NCBI RefSeq assembly: GCF_029589435.1
Contig: NZ_JARRAG010000001.1
Location: 1,912,808 to 1,976,807, forward strand
Length of the DNA stretch: 64,000 nucleotides
Direction of reading: 5' to 3'
DNA from: Paludisphaera mucosa
GTDB taxonomy: Bacteria; Planctomycetota; Planctomycetia; Isosphaerales; Isosphaeraceae
Made by a program: the position numbers and the translations under genes
The notes under the pieces: generated by a model
Told to the model about the DNA's origin: nothing
What the model saw: only the letters and a program-made list of their open reading frames with translations
Database searches by the model: none
Part shown: piece by piece, positions 11,485-23,021 of the stretch
Numbering within the stretch: position 1 is the first letter of the stretch
Layout of the letters: each line of letters begins with the position of its first letter

Positions 11485-12189
11485 ATGGCCAGCGATCCCG
11501 AATGGGCGGACGACGACGAGGCCGGGGGCGCGACCGAGTTCGAGACCGCGCGGCCCGACCGCGTCAGCCTCGTGCTGGCGGCCCTGACCGTCGCGCTGGT
11601 GGCGGCGGCCGCCTGGCTTCGGTTCGGCCCCGGGCTGTTCCCGAAGCCGGTCCAGGTCGGCGAGCCGATGCCGCCGACCCGGCTCGCCGCGCTCCACGAC
11701 CCCGGCTCTCGGCTGCTGCTGGGGGTGCAGGGCGAGGTCCTCTGGCTGGTCTTCCTGGCGGCCGACTCGACCGAGGCGAAGGCCGTCCTGCCGGAACTGG
11801 AGGCCGCCTGGAAGCGACTACGCCCCGACCGCCGCTTCGGGATGGCCGTGGCGGCGGTCGACGAGGCCGGACCCGACCGGGCGCGGGCCGCCCTGGAGAC
11901 CTACAAGGGGAAGATCCCCCTCTACCTGGCCGGGCGTGACGCGCCGCGATCGTTCGGGATCGAGCCGGCGGGGGCCCCCTGGCATTTCCTGGTCGACCCC
12001 CACGGCCGGGTCGCGGCCGTCGCGCGGGGGGCGGGGGCCGACACGGTCGACCGCCTCTCGAAAATGGCGTCCGACTGGCTGGGCGCCCTGGAGCCGGCGT
12101 CCGAGTCGCGGTTCTCGCTGACGCGCGTCGGCGCGCGGGCGGCCCCGGCGGCGGGGCACGATATTGTCGAGGCCGGCCCCCGGAGTTAA
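11485..12189 (+). CDS. Membrane-anchored thioredoxin-fold protein without a CXXC site
   Basis: 234 residues from ATG 11485, with CCAGGAG just upstream and 34 bases after the fucosidase. An acidic N-terminus of about 27 residues is followed by one membrane helix (VSLVLAALTVALVAAAAWL). The exported domain looks like a TlpA/peroxiredoxin-type thioredoxin fold: VQVGEPMPPTRLAAL entry, a strand EVLWLVFLAAD where the active site should be, then PLYLAGRDAPRSFGIEPAGAPWHFLVDPHGRV, with a cis-Pro-like APW and a DPHGRV strand. The usual Cys-X-X-Cys is replaced by AADST, so redox activity is unlikely. Fold assignment is inference from pattern. Confidence 0.65.
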   Translation: MASDPEWADDDEAGGATEFETARPDRVSLVLAALTVALVAAAAWLRFGPGLFPKPVQVGEPMPPTRLAALHDPGSRLLLGVQGEVLWLVFLAADSTEAKAVLPELEAAWKRLRPDRRFGMAVAAVDEAGPDRARAALETYKGKIPLYLAGRDAPRSFGIEPAGAPWHFLVDPHGRVAAVARGAGADTVDRLSKMASDWLGALEPASESRFSLTRVGARAAPAAGHDIVEAGPRS

Positions 12190-12371
12190 CGTGGAGGGCG
12201 AAGACCTCTCCCGTACCCCTGGTGAACGCACCAGGACGACCGCCGCCGCCCGGCCCGCCGGGGCCGATCGGCGATCGCCTCGGCTCGCCGCGGCGGGAAT
12301 ACGCCCGGCCCCGCCCGAGCCCTTGATCCGAATGCTCCCTTGAAGATCCAGAGAACCTGGACGGAGTCTTT

Positions 12372-13697
<1,326 letters not shown>

Positions 13698-13718
13698 GGA
13701 CGACCCGGACCACGACGG

Positions 13719-13877
13719 CCTTCCCCCCTCGCGGGGGAAGGTGGCCCGAAGGGCCGGATGAGGGGGAGACGAGCACGGAAGCCGCCGCTTCAACATCCGG
13801 CCTGACGGCGGACCCGACGGGGCCTCCCCCTCATCCGACCCTGCAGGGTCTGCCTTCCCCCGCGAGGGGGGGAGGCC
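13719..13877. repeat. Composite palindromic intergenic repeat, copy B
   Basis: Between the convergent pfp and ABC permease genes. Begins with CCTTCCCCCCTCGCGGGGGAAGG, then GGCCCGAAGGGCC and GGATGAGGGGGA; the mirror half contains CCCCCTCATCC, GACCCTGCAGGGTC and CCTTCCCCCGCGAGGGGGGGAGG. Same design as copies A and C but with a diverged spacer. It probably also ends transcription from both sides. Confidence 0.75.
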
Positions 13878-13914
13878 TTGCCTGAGCCCGCCTTTCGACC
13901 TTGAAAACGGCCTC

Positions 13915-15222
13915 TCACCCCTTCATCGCCCACTTCGCCATCTCGGCGAGGCTGGGCGTCTTGCCTTGCATCAAGAGGCCCGTCCGGAAGATCCGGGCGC
14001 CCGCCCAGACGCAGGCGACGGCCGTGGCGGTCGTGAGCGCGACGGAGAGGACGACCTGCCAGACCGGGGGGGAGGGCTGCATCGCCATCCGCATCAGCAT
14101 CAGGAACGGCGTCGCCGGCGGGAAGAGCGACATCCCCACCGACAGGGTGCTGGCCGGGTTCTTCAGGACGGACGTCCAGACGAAGACCGGCAGCATCGAC
14201 AGGATCATCACGGGCCACATCAGCGACTGCGCGTCCTTGAGGTCGTTGCACGCCGCGCCCACGGCCATGTAGAGCGACCCGAAGAGCAGGACCGCCAGGA
14301 AGAGGAACAGCACGAGCGCCCCCAGCAGGGCGGGCGAGATGACGTCGCCGTAGCCGTGGTAGGCCGCCACGCCGTAGCCCGCGCCCAGGTACAGGCTCGC
14401 CAGCAGCATGGCCACGCCGACGTTGCCGATCAGCTTGCCCAGCATCAGGTCGAAGGGCGAGACCGAGCCCAGCAGCACCTCGCTGATCCGGCTCATCTTC
14501 TCCTCGATGACGCTGTTGAGGAGCTGCGGCCCGCTGGTCATCACGATCATGAAGACGAGGAAGAGCAGCACGGCGGGGACCACCATGCTGCGGATCGGGT
14601 CGACCTTGCGCGCCCCGCCCGCGTCGTTCGCCTCGGCGAGCTGGAGGTTCTCGGTCTGCACCGGGCGTCCCAGGCGTTCGGCGAGCGCCTGGTCGATGCC
14701 GGCCGTGCGGAAGCGACGCGCGCGGACCTCGGCGTCGACCGTCTGGGACACCCAGCCGCGGAGGATGTCGTCGTTGGGGTTGTTGGAATGGTACTGGATC
14801 GTCGGCGAAGCATCCGGGCCGGCCCCGCCCGGGGCGATCTCGATGTAGGCGTCCAGCTCGCCGCGTCGGACCCGATCCGAGAGTTCGAGCGACCGCGCGG
14901 CCTCGCCGCCCGAGGCCGGGGCGGGGGGCGTCGGCTCCATCACGAAGCGCGGCATCGCGATCTTGCCGCCGGAGGCTTCGATGTGCGCGTTGTAGGCCTC
15001 CACGGCCTTCGTGATCGTCGGGGCGAACGCGCCGGACGGGTCGACGAGGACGAAGCGGCGGGGCTTCACGTCCACCTGCTTGCCCACGAAGACCTGGAGC
15101 AGGATCGACCCGCCCATGATGAGCGGCAGCGCCAGCAGGCTGATGATGAAGGACTTGGTCCGGACCGACGACGAGAACTCCGTCGCCGCGACGATCCGGA
15201 TCTTGCGGAGGTCAAGCGACAT
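13915..15222 (-). CDS. ABC-2 type transporter permease (NatB-like)
   Basis: Membrane part of an exporter. 435 residues: N-terminal helix (SFIISLLALPLIMGGSILLQVFVG), a large extracytoplasmic domain of about 190 residues, then five or six further helices (PAVLLFLVFMIVMTSGPQLL, VAMLLASLYLGAGYGV, LLGALVLFLFLAVLLFGSLYMAVG, MWPVMILSMLPVFVWTSVL, VVLSVALTTATAVACVWAG). The stretch NSVIEEKMSRISEVLLGSVSPFDLMLGKLIG is the typical ABC-2 coupling region of NatB/CcmB-like permeases. Its start overlaps the end of the ATPase gene by 11 bases, so the two are translated together. The NatA/NatB model suggests export of sodium or a drug, but the substrate is not known. Confidence 0.88.
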   Translation of the reverse strand: MSLDLRKIRIVAATEFSSSVRTKSFIISLLALPLIMGGSILLQVFVGKQVDVKPRRFVLVDPSGAFAPTITKAVEAYNAHIEASGGKIAMPRFVMEPTPPAPASGGEAARSLELSDRVRRGELDAYIEIAPGGAGPDASPTIQYHSNNPNDDILRGWVSQTVDAEVRARRFRTAGIDQALAERLGRPVQTENLQLAEANDAGGARKVDPIRSMVVPAVLLFLVFMIVMTSGPQLLNSVIEEKMSRISEVLLGSVSPFDLMLGKLIGNVGVAMLLASLYLGAGYGVAAYHGYGDVISPALLGALVLFLFLAVLLFGSLYMAVGAACNDLKDAQSLMWPVMILSMLPVFVWTSVLKNPASTLSVGMSLFPPATPFLMLMRMAMQPSPPVWQVVLSVALTTATAVACVWAGARIFRTGLLMQGKTPSLAEMAKWAMKG

Positions 15223-16141
15223 GGGCGGGCGACTCCTCGATGAGGGCCTCTTCCGGGGCCGCGATGCGGACGAAGATGTCGTGCAGCGAAGGCCGCGCGA
15301 CCTCGAACCGGGTGAGCCGCGTGCGGTCGATCAGGGTCCGCAGCAATTCCTGGGGGTCGCCCTGGAAGCGTAGCTCCTGGAAGTTCCCCCGGTCGTGCAG
15401 GTCCCGCACGCCCAGCAGGCCGTCGAAGGCGTCGAGGCCGGCGTCCGACGCGACGCGGATCGTGTCGAAGCCGTACTCGGCCTGGATCTGGTCGAGCGTG
15501 CCGTCGAGCACCTTGCGGCCCTTGTAGATCATGAAGATCCGGTCGCAGAGCCGCTCGGCGACGGACATGTCGTGGGTCGAGAAGACGACCGTCGTGCCGG
15601 CCCTGCGGAGGTCGAGCACCGCCTCGTTCAGCACCTCGGCGTTCACCGGGTCGAGGCCCGAGAAGGGCTCGTCGAGGATCAGCAGCTCGGGGCGGTTCAG
15701 CACCGCCGAGACGAACTGGACCTTCTGGGCCATGCCCTTCGACAGGGCGTCGACCCGCTTGTCGATCCACTCGGGGATCCGCATCGCCTCCATCCAGCGG
15801 ACGATCTGCTGGTCGAGGTCGGGCTGGCGGGCCCCCTTGAGCGAGCCGAAATAGCGGAGCAGGCGACGGACGGTCATCCGCTTGTAGAGCCCGCGCTCCT
15901 CGGGGAGGTAGCTGACCCGGTCGTGCGCCGCGCGAGTGTCGCGGTCGCCCAGGACCTCGACCTCGCCCTCGTCGGGCAGGAGGATCCGCATGATCATCCG
16001 CAGGGTCGTCGTCTTCCCCGAACCGTTGGGGCCGATGAACCCGTAGAGCGAGCCCCGCGGCACGGTCAGGTCGAGGCGGTGGACCGCCTGGACGTCGCCG
16101 AACCGCTTGGCGGCCCCTCGTATCGCTATCGCCGAGGTCAT
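15212..16141 (-). CDS. ABC transporter ATP-binding protein (NatA-like)
   Basis: 309 residues from ATG 16141 (MTSAIAIRGAAKRFGDVQAV); the frame is open upstream but without family character. Seen: Walker A GPNGSGKTT, the Q-loop region YLPEERGLYKRMTV, signature-like LSKGMAQKVQF in place of LSGGQ, Walker B LLILDEPFSGLDP, and the switch His in VVFSTHDM. A C-terminal part of about 80 residues is found in this exporter class. The LSKGM signature occurs in the NatA/ABC-2 exporter group. Upstream partner of the permease, with overlapping stop and start. Confidence 0.9.
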   Translation of the reverse strand: MTSAIAIRGAAKRFGDVQAVHRLDLTVPRGSLYGFIGPNGSGKTTTLRMIMRILLPDEGEVEVLGDRDTRAAHDRVSYLPEERGLYKRMTVRRLLRYFGSLKGARQPDLDQQIVRWMEAMRIPEWIDKRVDALSKGMAQKVQFVSAVLNRPELLILDEPFSGLDPVNAEVLNEAVLDLRRAGTTVVFSTHDMSVAERLCDRIFMIYKGRKVLDGTLDQIQAEYGFDTIRVASDAGLDAFDGLLGVRDLHDRGNFQELRFQGDPQELLRTLIDRTRLTRFEVARPSLHDIFVRIAAPEEALIEESPAHVA

Positions 16142-16355
16142 GGGAGATGGGAGATCCGTAAAATGGGTTGAATCCCGCCCGACGAAAGGCGTCGAGGCGA
16201 TCACGGGAGGGTTCGTCGGAGCGACGCCAGTATTGAATCGCCTGCGGACTTGGCGCGACTCGGGCCGCCGGCGATCATGTCCGTGCGAGTATCGCCGCTC
16301 GTGTTCGGATTGCAACCGAGATATTCGCGCGCCTCGACATCCGGGAGTGCGAACC

Positions 16356-18035
16356 ATGGCGTTCAAGGCCACGCATGAGACGTCCTCGGCCGGTCCGGCG
16401 AAGCCGATCGGCGGCGAGCAGGTCGTCGTCGACGGCATGCTCAAGGCGCGACGCCACGTCGATCGCAATAATCGTCGCGCCGTCGTCTTCGTCCACGGGT
16501 TCACCGGTGATCAGGACACGACCTGGACGAACGTGGCGGAGCACGTCCAGTTCGATTCGCTCCTGTTCGACGACGAGGATCTGGCGGATTACGACGTTTT
16601 CAAATTCAAGTTCGCCTCCAAGCTGTATCGAGGGAACGACGTCGACGGCCTCGCCCAGCGGCTGGGGCAGGCGATCAACGAGCTGCAGGCGTCGAGACGC
16701 GACGGGGGGAGGTACGAGGCGGTCCTCGTCGCCCACAGCCTGGGCGGCCTGATCTGCATGAGGTACATCCTCAACAACCTCATCGCGAACCAGATCCCGC
16801 CGGTCGTCGGATTGATGCTCTACGCGACCCCCACGACCGGCACAGGGCTCGTCACCGTGGCGAAGTGGGTCCTCGACGTCGTCGCGATCAGGTTCTCGGT
16901 CGTGCGATGGGTCTCGCGATGGTGGCTGGGGAGCCAGAAGCAGCTCAACGACCTCGAGACCGCGAGCGCCTTCCTGGGGCGGCTTCAGACCGACTGGGCC
17001 GCACGCGTCCTCAACGGCGGAGACCCGGCGGCCGGCCTGGGCCGCATGTGGCTCCCCGTGCGCGTCGTCAGCGCGGAGCGGGACGGCGTCGTCTCCGAGT
17101 CGTCCGCCAAGGGGGCCTACGGTGCGATCGACTGGCTTACGCTCGACTACAACCACGTCGACGTCTGCAAGCCCGCCACTCGAACCGACGACCGCTACCT
17201 GGCTGCAAGACGATTCCTCGAGGCCTGCCGGGATTCCAAGGGCCCCTCGATCCAGCAGGATGTCTGGACTCTCAGCCAGCGCGTCTGGGAGGAGCGACGC
17301 AAGCGTCTGGTGAAACGCCTCGAGTATCTCACCTCGATCCATGCCGACGGAGATGACGCCCGGCCGGTCGACCCGGTCCTCGTCGACTCAGGCTTCACGC
17401 CATGCATAACCCACTGCAAATTCTCGGCGATCCTGCGGCCGGGACCCGTCACGGTGGGCATCGCGTTCGGGCTCGGCGGGGAGCATGTCTGGAAGTGCGA
17501 CCCCGAACCGGAGGTGGTGCACGCCCTGTCGCTGGGCCTCGTGCCGACGGACGTTCGGGAGCAGCTGCGGCTCGGCCTGAAATCGGTGATGAGCCGAGGC
17601 GCGGATTCCGCCTGGAAAGCGCTCCTCCCCGTCTGTGAGGTCAAGGTCGACGGGCGGCCTCTCGTCGAGGACGCCGTCGAGCGGGCCCACGTGGCTCCCT
17701 ACGAGTGGATGCGGCGAAGGTTCCTCGTTCCCGCCGACCTCGCGAATCGGGCCGGCGAGGAAGTGGTGTACGAGTTGAAATATCAGTCCATCGTCCCCGA
17801 CGTGCTCGCGCACTTCCGCTTCGTCCACCGATGGATCACCAATGGCTCGACCTGCCGGATCACCGTCAATCGCAAGCTGGACTACCTGGTCGCGACCTCG
17901 GCCCTGGGACTGGGCCAGAAGGCGTCGGAATCGAAGGGAGACGACGGGCGGTCCGTGGAATTCTCCACCCAGGAGACGCTCCTCCCGGGAGCCCAGTTCG
18001 CCGCGAGCTGGTGGCTGGCCCGAGTCCAGGATTGA
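16356..18035 (+). CDS. Alpha/beta hydrolase (PGAP1/lipase-like) with unrecognised C-terminal domain
   Basis: 559 residues from ATG 16356. The first 290 residues form a serine hydrolase: oxyanion-loop motif VVFVHGFTGDQDTTW at 43-57, nucleophile Ser128 in VLVAHSLGGLICMRYI, a probable catalytic Asp243 in SAERDGVV, and His267 in LDYNHVDVC, so the triad is complete. No signal peptide is visible, so it acts in the cytoplasm. The layout resembles lipase/GPI-deacylase-like domains, which in other bacteria and in fungi also serve as effector modules. A Lys/Arg-rich helix (about 300-325) leads to a 200-residue C-terminal region that I do not recognise (from PCITHCKFSAILRPGPV to ASWWLARVQ). A 66-base gap separates it from the small cold-shock-like gene. 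Confidence 0.8.
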   Translation: MAFKATHETSSAGPAKPIGGEQVVVDGMLKARRHVDRNNRRAVVFVHGFTGDQDTTWTNVAEHVQFDSLLFDDEDLADYDVFKFKFASKLYRGNDVDGLAQRLGQAINELQASRRDGGRYEAVLVAHSLGGLICMRYILNNLIANQIPPVVGLMLYATPTTGTGLVTVAKWVLDVVAIRFSVVRWVSRWWLGSQKQLNDLETASAFLGRLQTDWAARVLNGGDPAAGLGRMWLPVRVVSAERDGVVSESSAKGAYGAIDWLTLDYNHVDVCKPATRTDDRYLAARRFLEACRDSKGPSIQQDVWTLSQRVWEERRKRLVKRLEYLTSIHADGDDARPVDPVLVDSGFTPCITHCKFSAILRPGPVTVGIAFGLGGEHVWKCDPEPEVVHALSLGLVPTDVREQLRLGLKSVMSRGADSAWKALLPVCEVKVDGRPLVEDAVERAHVAPYEWMRRRFLVPADLANRAGEEVVYELKYQSIVPDVLAHFRFVHRWITNGSTCRITVNRKLDYLVATSALGLGQKASESKGDDGRSVEFSTQETLLPGAQFAASWWLARVQD

Positions 18036-18101
18036 TTCCCGTCCGGCGGCGAACGGGGGGCCGCGGAGACCACGACTTCTCGAACAGAAAGGGAGTGCTA
18101 T

Positions 18102-18335
18102 ATGGCCAACGGCGTCTACAAACACGGCAGGATCGGTCGAATCAACCGTCCGCTGGGGATCGGCTCGATCCAGCCGGACGACGGCGGCGAGCCCGTGATC
18201 TTCCCATCGGTCTCGGTCCCGGGCGGGCGGGCCGGGTTCGACGACCTGAGGCCGGGGCAGAAGGTGAAATATCTACTCCGCCCCGCCGAGGGCTGGCCGG
18301 TCGGCATAGCCGAGGACGTGATCCCGGAAGAATAA
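18102..18335 (+). CDS. Small cold-shock-like (OB-fold) protein, 77 aa
   Basis: ATG 18102 follows AAAGGGAG with good spacing. The sequence reads like a diverged cold-shock domain: GRIGRINRPLGIGSIQPDDG corresponds to the first strands (GTVKWFN..KGYGFI..DDG), PVIFPSVSV to DVFVHFSAI, and FDDLRPGQKVKYLLR to the closing L.EGQ.V.F strand. The RNA-binding aromatic residues of true Csp proteins are largely missing, so nucleic-acid binding is uncertain. It follows the alpha/beta hydrolase in the same direction and may be co-transcribed. Confidence 0.68.
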   Translation: MANGVYKHGRIGRINRPLGIGSIQPDDGGEPVIFPSVSVPGGRAGFDDLRPGQKVKYLLRPAEGWPVGIAEDVIPEE

Positions 18336-18513
18336 TCCGCCCGGATTCGAGGGGTCGGGGGGGCCGATCGATCGGAAGCCGAGGCGCCCCCCGCTCGAAG
18401 GTGCATTGTGCGGCCCGCTCTCGGAACTTAGTCTAGGGAGGCCCCTGAGAATCGAACCGTCGCGTGCCGTCTCTGCGCGTCGATCGCAAGGCCTAGATGG
18501 AGTCTCCCGAGGT

Positions 18514-20610
<2,097 letters not shown>

Positions 20611-20635
20611 TCGAATCGCATCGGCGGGGGCGCGG

Positions 20636-21595
20636 ATGGACGTCTTCTACACGGACCAGTTCGTGCTCCCGCTGCCGGCGACCCACTCGTTCCCGGCGGC
20701 CAAATACGCGCTCCTCCGCCGCCGGCTCATCGACGACGGGATCATCCCGCCCGAGTGGCTGCGCGTCCCCGATCGGGCGACGCCCGAGGAGATCGTCCGC
20801 GTGCACGACCCCGCGTACCTCGCGCGCGTCGTCGAGGGCCGGCTGAGCGAGCGCGAGGTCCGCGAGCTGGGCCTGCCGTGGTCGCCGGAGCTGGTCGAGC
20901 GCTCGCTCCGATCCTGCGGCGCGACGGTCGCCGCGGCCCGCTCGGTGCTCGCGGAGGTCTCGCGGTGCGACGCCCGGCCCGACGGCCTTTGCGTCGCCAT
21001 GAACCTGGCGGGGGGCACGCATCACGCCTTTCGCGACCACGGCGCGGGCTACTGCGTCTTCAACGACGCGGCCGTGGCCGCTCGGGCGATGCAGGCCGAG
21101 GGCCGCTGCCGCAAGATCGTCGTCATCGACTGCGACGTCCACCAGGGGGACGGCACCGCCGCGATCTTCGCCGACGACCCCGACGTCTACACGTTCTCGA
21201 TCCACGGCGCCCGCAACTACCCCCTGCGCAAGCAGCGCAGCCGGCTCGACGTCGGGCTCGACGACGGCACGGGCGACGAAGCCTATCTCGCCGCGCTCGA
21301 GCCCGCGCTCGGCACGGCGATCGAGGAGTCCGAGGCCGAGCTGGCGATCTACCTGGCCGGCTCGGACCCGTTCGCCGGCGACCGCCTGGGCCGCATGAAG
21401 CTCAGCCGCGAGGGCCTCGCCGCCCGCGACCGCATGGTCTTCGAGGCCTGCCGCGAGGCCGGCCTGCCGGTCGCGACGGCCATGGCCGGCGGCTACGCCC
21501 GCGACGTAAACGACACGGTCGCGATCCAGGCCGAGACGGTCCGGATCGCCGCCGGCCTGAGCGCCGGCCGGTCGCCCGGCCTCACGGCCGGCTGA
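20636..21595 (+). CDS. Histone deacetylase-family (acetoin utilisation / acetylpolyamine deacetylase-like) protein
   Basis: Zinc hydrolase that removes acetyl groups from acyl-lysine or acetylpolyamines. 319 residues. Seen: the His pair in NLAGGTHHAFRDHGAGYCVFND (H129-H130), the zinc ligands in VIDCDVHQGDGTA (D167, H169) and SDPFAGDRLG, which supplies the third ligand Asp, and AMAGGYARDV at the C-terminus. All catalytic parts are in place. Bacterial members of this size act on small acetylated amines or on proteins; which applies here cannot be told. It is 25 bases after tkt and its 3' end overlaps the serpin gene by 14 bases, tail to tail. Confidence 0.9.
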   Translation: MDVFYTDQFVLPLPATHSFPAAKYALLRRRLIDDGIIPPEWLRVPDRATPEEIVRVHDPAYLARVVEGRLSEREVRELGLPWSPELVERSLRSCGATVAAARSVLAEVSRCDARPDGLCVAMNLAGGTHHAFRDHGAGYCVFNDAAVAARAMQAEGRCRKIVVIDCDVHQGDGTAAIFADDPDVYTFSIHGARNYPLRKQRSRLDVGLDDGTGDEAYLAALEPALGTAIEESEAELAIYLAGSDPFAGDRLGRMKLSREGLAARDRMVFEACREAGLPVATAMAGGYARDVNDTVAIQAETVRIAAGLSAGRSPGLTAG

Positions 21596-22841
21596 GGCGG
21601 CCGATGAACAGGATCGCACCCGACTTCATGTCGCGGATCAGGTAGAGGAACGGCCGATCGGCCCGGAAGACGACCTCTTTCGGGGGTGCCATCGCCGAGC
21701 TTCGGACCCCGACCACGGCGGTCGCCGCGGCGGCCTCGGTCCCCTTCTCCTCGACCTCGACGAACGCCTTGTGGACGACGGCCGAGATGAAAACGTCGCG
21801 GCTCCCCGTGATGCCCGAGAAGTCGGCCCGAGCCGCGTCGAACGCGTCGGGCATGCCGAGCCGGGAGAGGACTTCTTTGAGGTCGAACTCGGCCGTCGAT
21901 CGGAAGCGAGGAAGGCTCAACCGCACCCGCGAGGGCCGCATCCCCGTCGCCCAGGCCTGGACCGCCTCGGCGTCCAGGGAACGTTCCACCGCCGTCAGCC
22001 CGTCAGCCCGCCTGGGGAGCACGACCAACATGCTCAACGAGCCGTCCTTGTAGGGCAGGGCCACGGCCTGGACGTTCTCATCCTCGAAGTACGGCAGCCG
22101 GCTCACCGCCTGGTTCATCATCCGCACGGGCACGGGGCCGTCGGCGGTCTTGAACGTGTCGTCGGTCGTCGCCCTGGCGTCGAACGGGAAGGTCCAGACG
22201 CCCTTGAAGTAGATGGCGCTCGTCAGCACGAAGCTCGTGCCGGGTCGGATGTGGTCGGGCTTGAGGAGGTCCTGGATCTTGTCGCGGGTCTGGTCGGCGA
22301 CCCAGCGGTTGATCGTCTCGCGGGCCGCGTCGGGCGAGCCCCCGAAATCGACGAGCTGGGGCCGGGCGTGATACGAGCGTTCGAGCCGGGCGACGTAGTC
22401 GGGGAGGATCTTCTCGCGCTCGTCGAACCAGCCGGCGTTGGCCGCCCAGAGGCCCGAGGACTCGGCCTCGCCCTCGCCGCCGGCCACGGGCTTGAGCGCC
22501 CCGCGCACGGCCGCGACCAGGTCGCCTAGGCCGTCGTGGGCCGCGTCGCCCAGGCGGTCGAGGTGGAGCGTCCGGGCGATCTGCTCGGCGGTCCGCCCCT
22601 TCGCCCCGGCCGCCGTCATTTCGATCGCGGTGGCCACGTTCAGCGGCGAACAGAAGACGTTCCCGGAGCCCCCGGCGAGCGCGTTGTACAGATCGACGGT
22701 GAACTGAGAGACCCCGGCGACGACCTGCGGGTCGGCGGCGGGCGGCGGCGGCTCCGCGGCGGCCATGGCCCCTCCCATCACGCCGAGCGCGATCGCCGCG
22801 AAGGCGGCGACCCCTCCTGAAACGATCCTCATCGTTCTCAT
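21582..22841 (-). CDS. Serpin-family protease inhibitor, exported
   Basis: 419 residues, with a signal peptide (GGVAAFAAIALGVMGGAMAAA) ending near AEPPPP. Serpin features: SPLNVATAIEMTAAGAKGRTAEQI, NRWVADQTRDKIQDLL, SFVLTSAIYFKGVWTFPFD and the C-terminal VFRADRPFLYLIRDMKSGAILFIGRL. The reactive-centre hinge reads EEKGTEAAAATA, with Thr at P14 and four Ala at P12-P9, as in inhibitory serpins; counting onward places Arg-Ser-Ser at P2-P1', so a trypsin-like or elastase-like target is possible. Two starts (22841 and 22832) are possible; the second has the better-placed GAGG. Overlaps the deacetylase gene by 14 bases. Confidence 0.9.
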   Translation of the reverse strand: MRTMRIVSGGVAAFAAIALGVMGGAMAAAEPPPPAADPQVVAGVSQFTVDLYNALAGGSGNVFCSPLNVATAIEMTAAGAKGRTAEQIARTLHLDRLGDAAHDGLGDLVAAVRGALKPVAGGEGEAESSGLWAANAGWFDEREKILPDYVARLERSYHARPQLVDFGGSPDAARETINRWVADQTRDKIQDLLKPDHIRPGTSFVLTSAIYFKGVWTFPFDARATTDDTFKTADGPVPVRMMNQAVSRLPYFEDENVQAVALPYKDGSLSMLVVLPRRADGLTAVERSLDAEAVQAWATGMRPSRVRLSLPRFRSTAEFDLKEVLSRLGMPDAFDAARADFSGITGSRDVFISAVVHKAFVEVEEKGTEAAAATAVVGVRSSAMAPPKEVVFRADRPFLYLIRDMKSGAILFIGRLSRP

Positions 22842-23021
22842 CCTCGCATCGAAACCTGTTCGCGACCCGCACCTGTCGATCGAAAAACGGGCGCGGCGGG
22901 CGTCACGCGGCGATCATCGGCGGGCGCACTCCGCGGCTCCGATGAGGATGACGTCCATCGCGCCCCGATTTCCAGTCGGGGTCGCGAAAGGTCGAGGATT
23001 TTCCGGATCGCGCGGGTCGGC

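Noticed and set aside
18406-18513. Upstream start for transketolase
   Set aside because: The added residues have no family character, and ATG 18514 has its own CCGAGG site.
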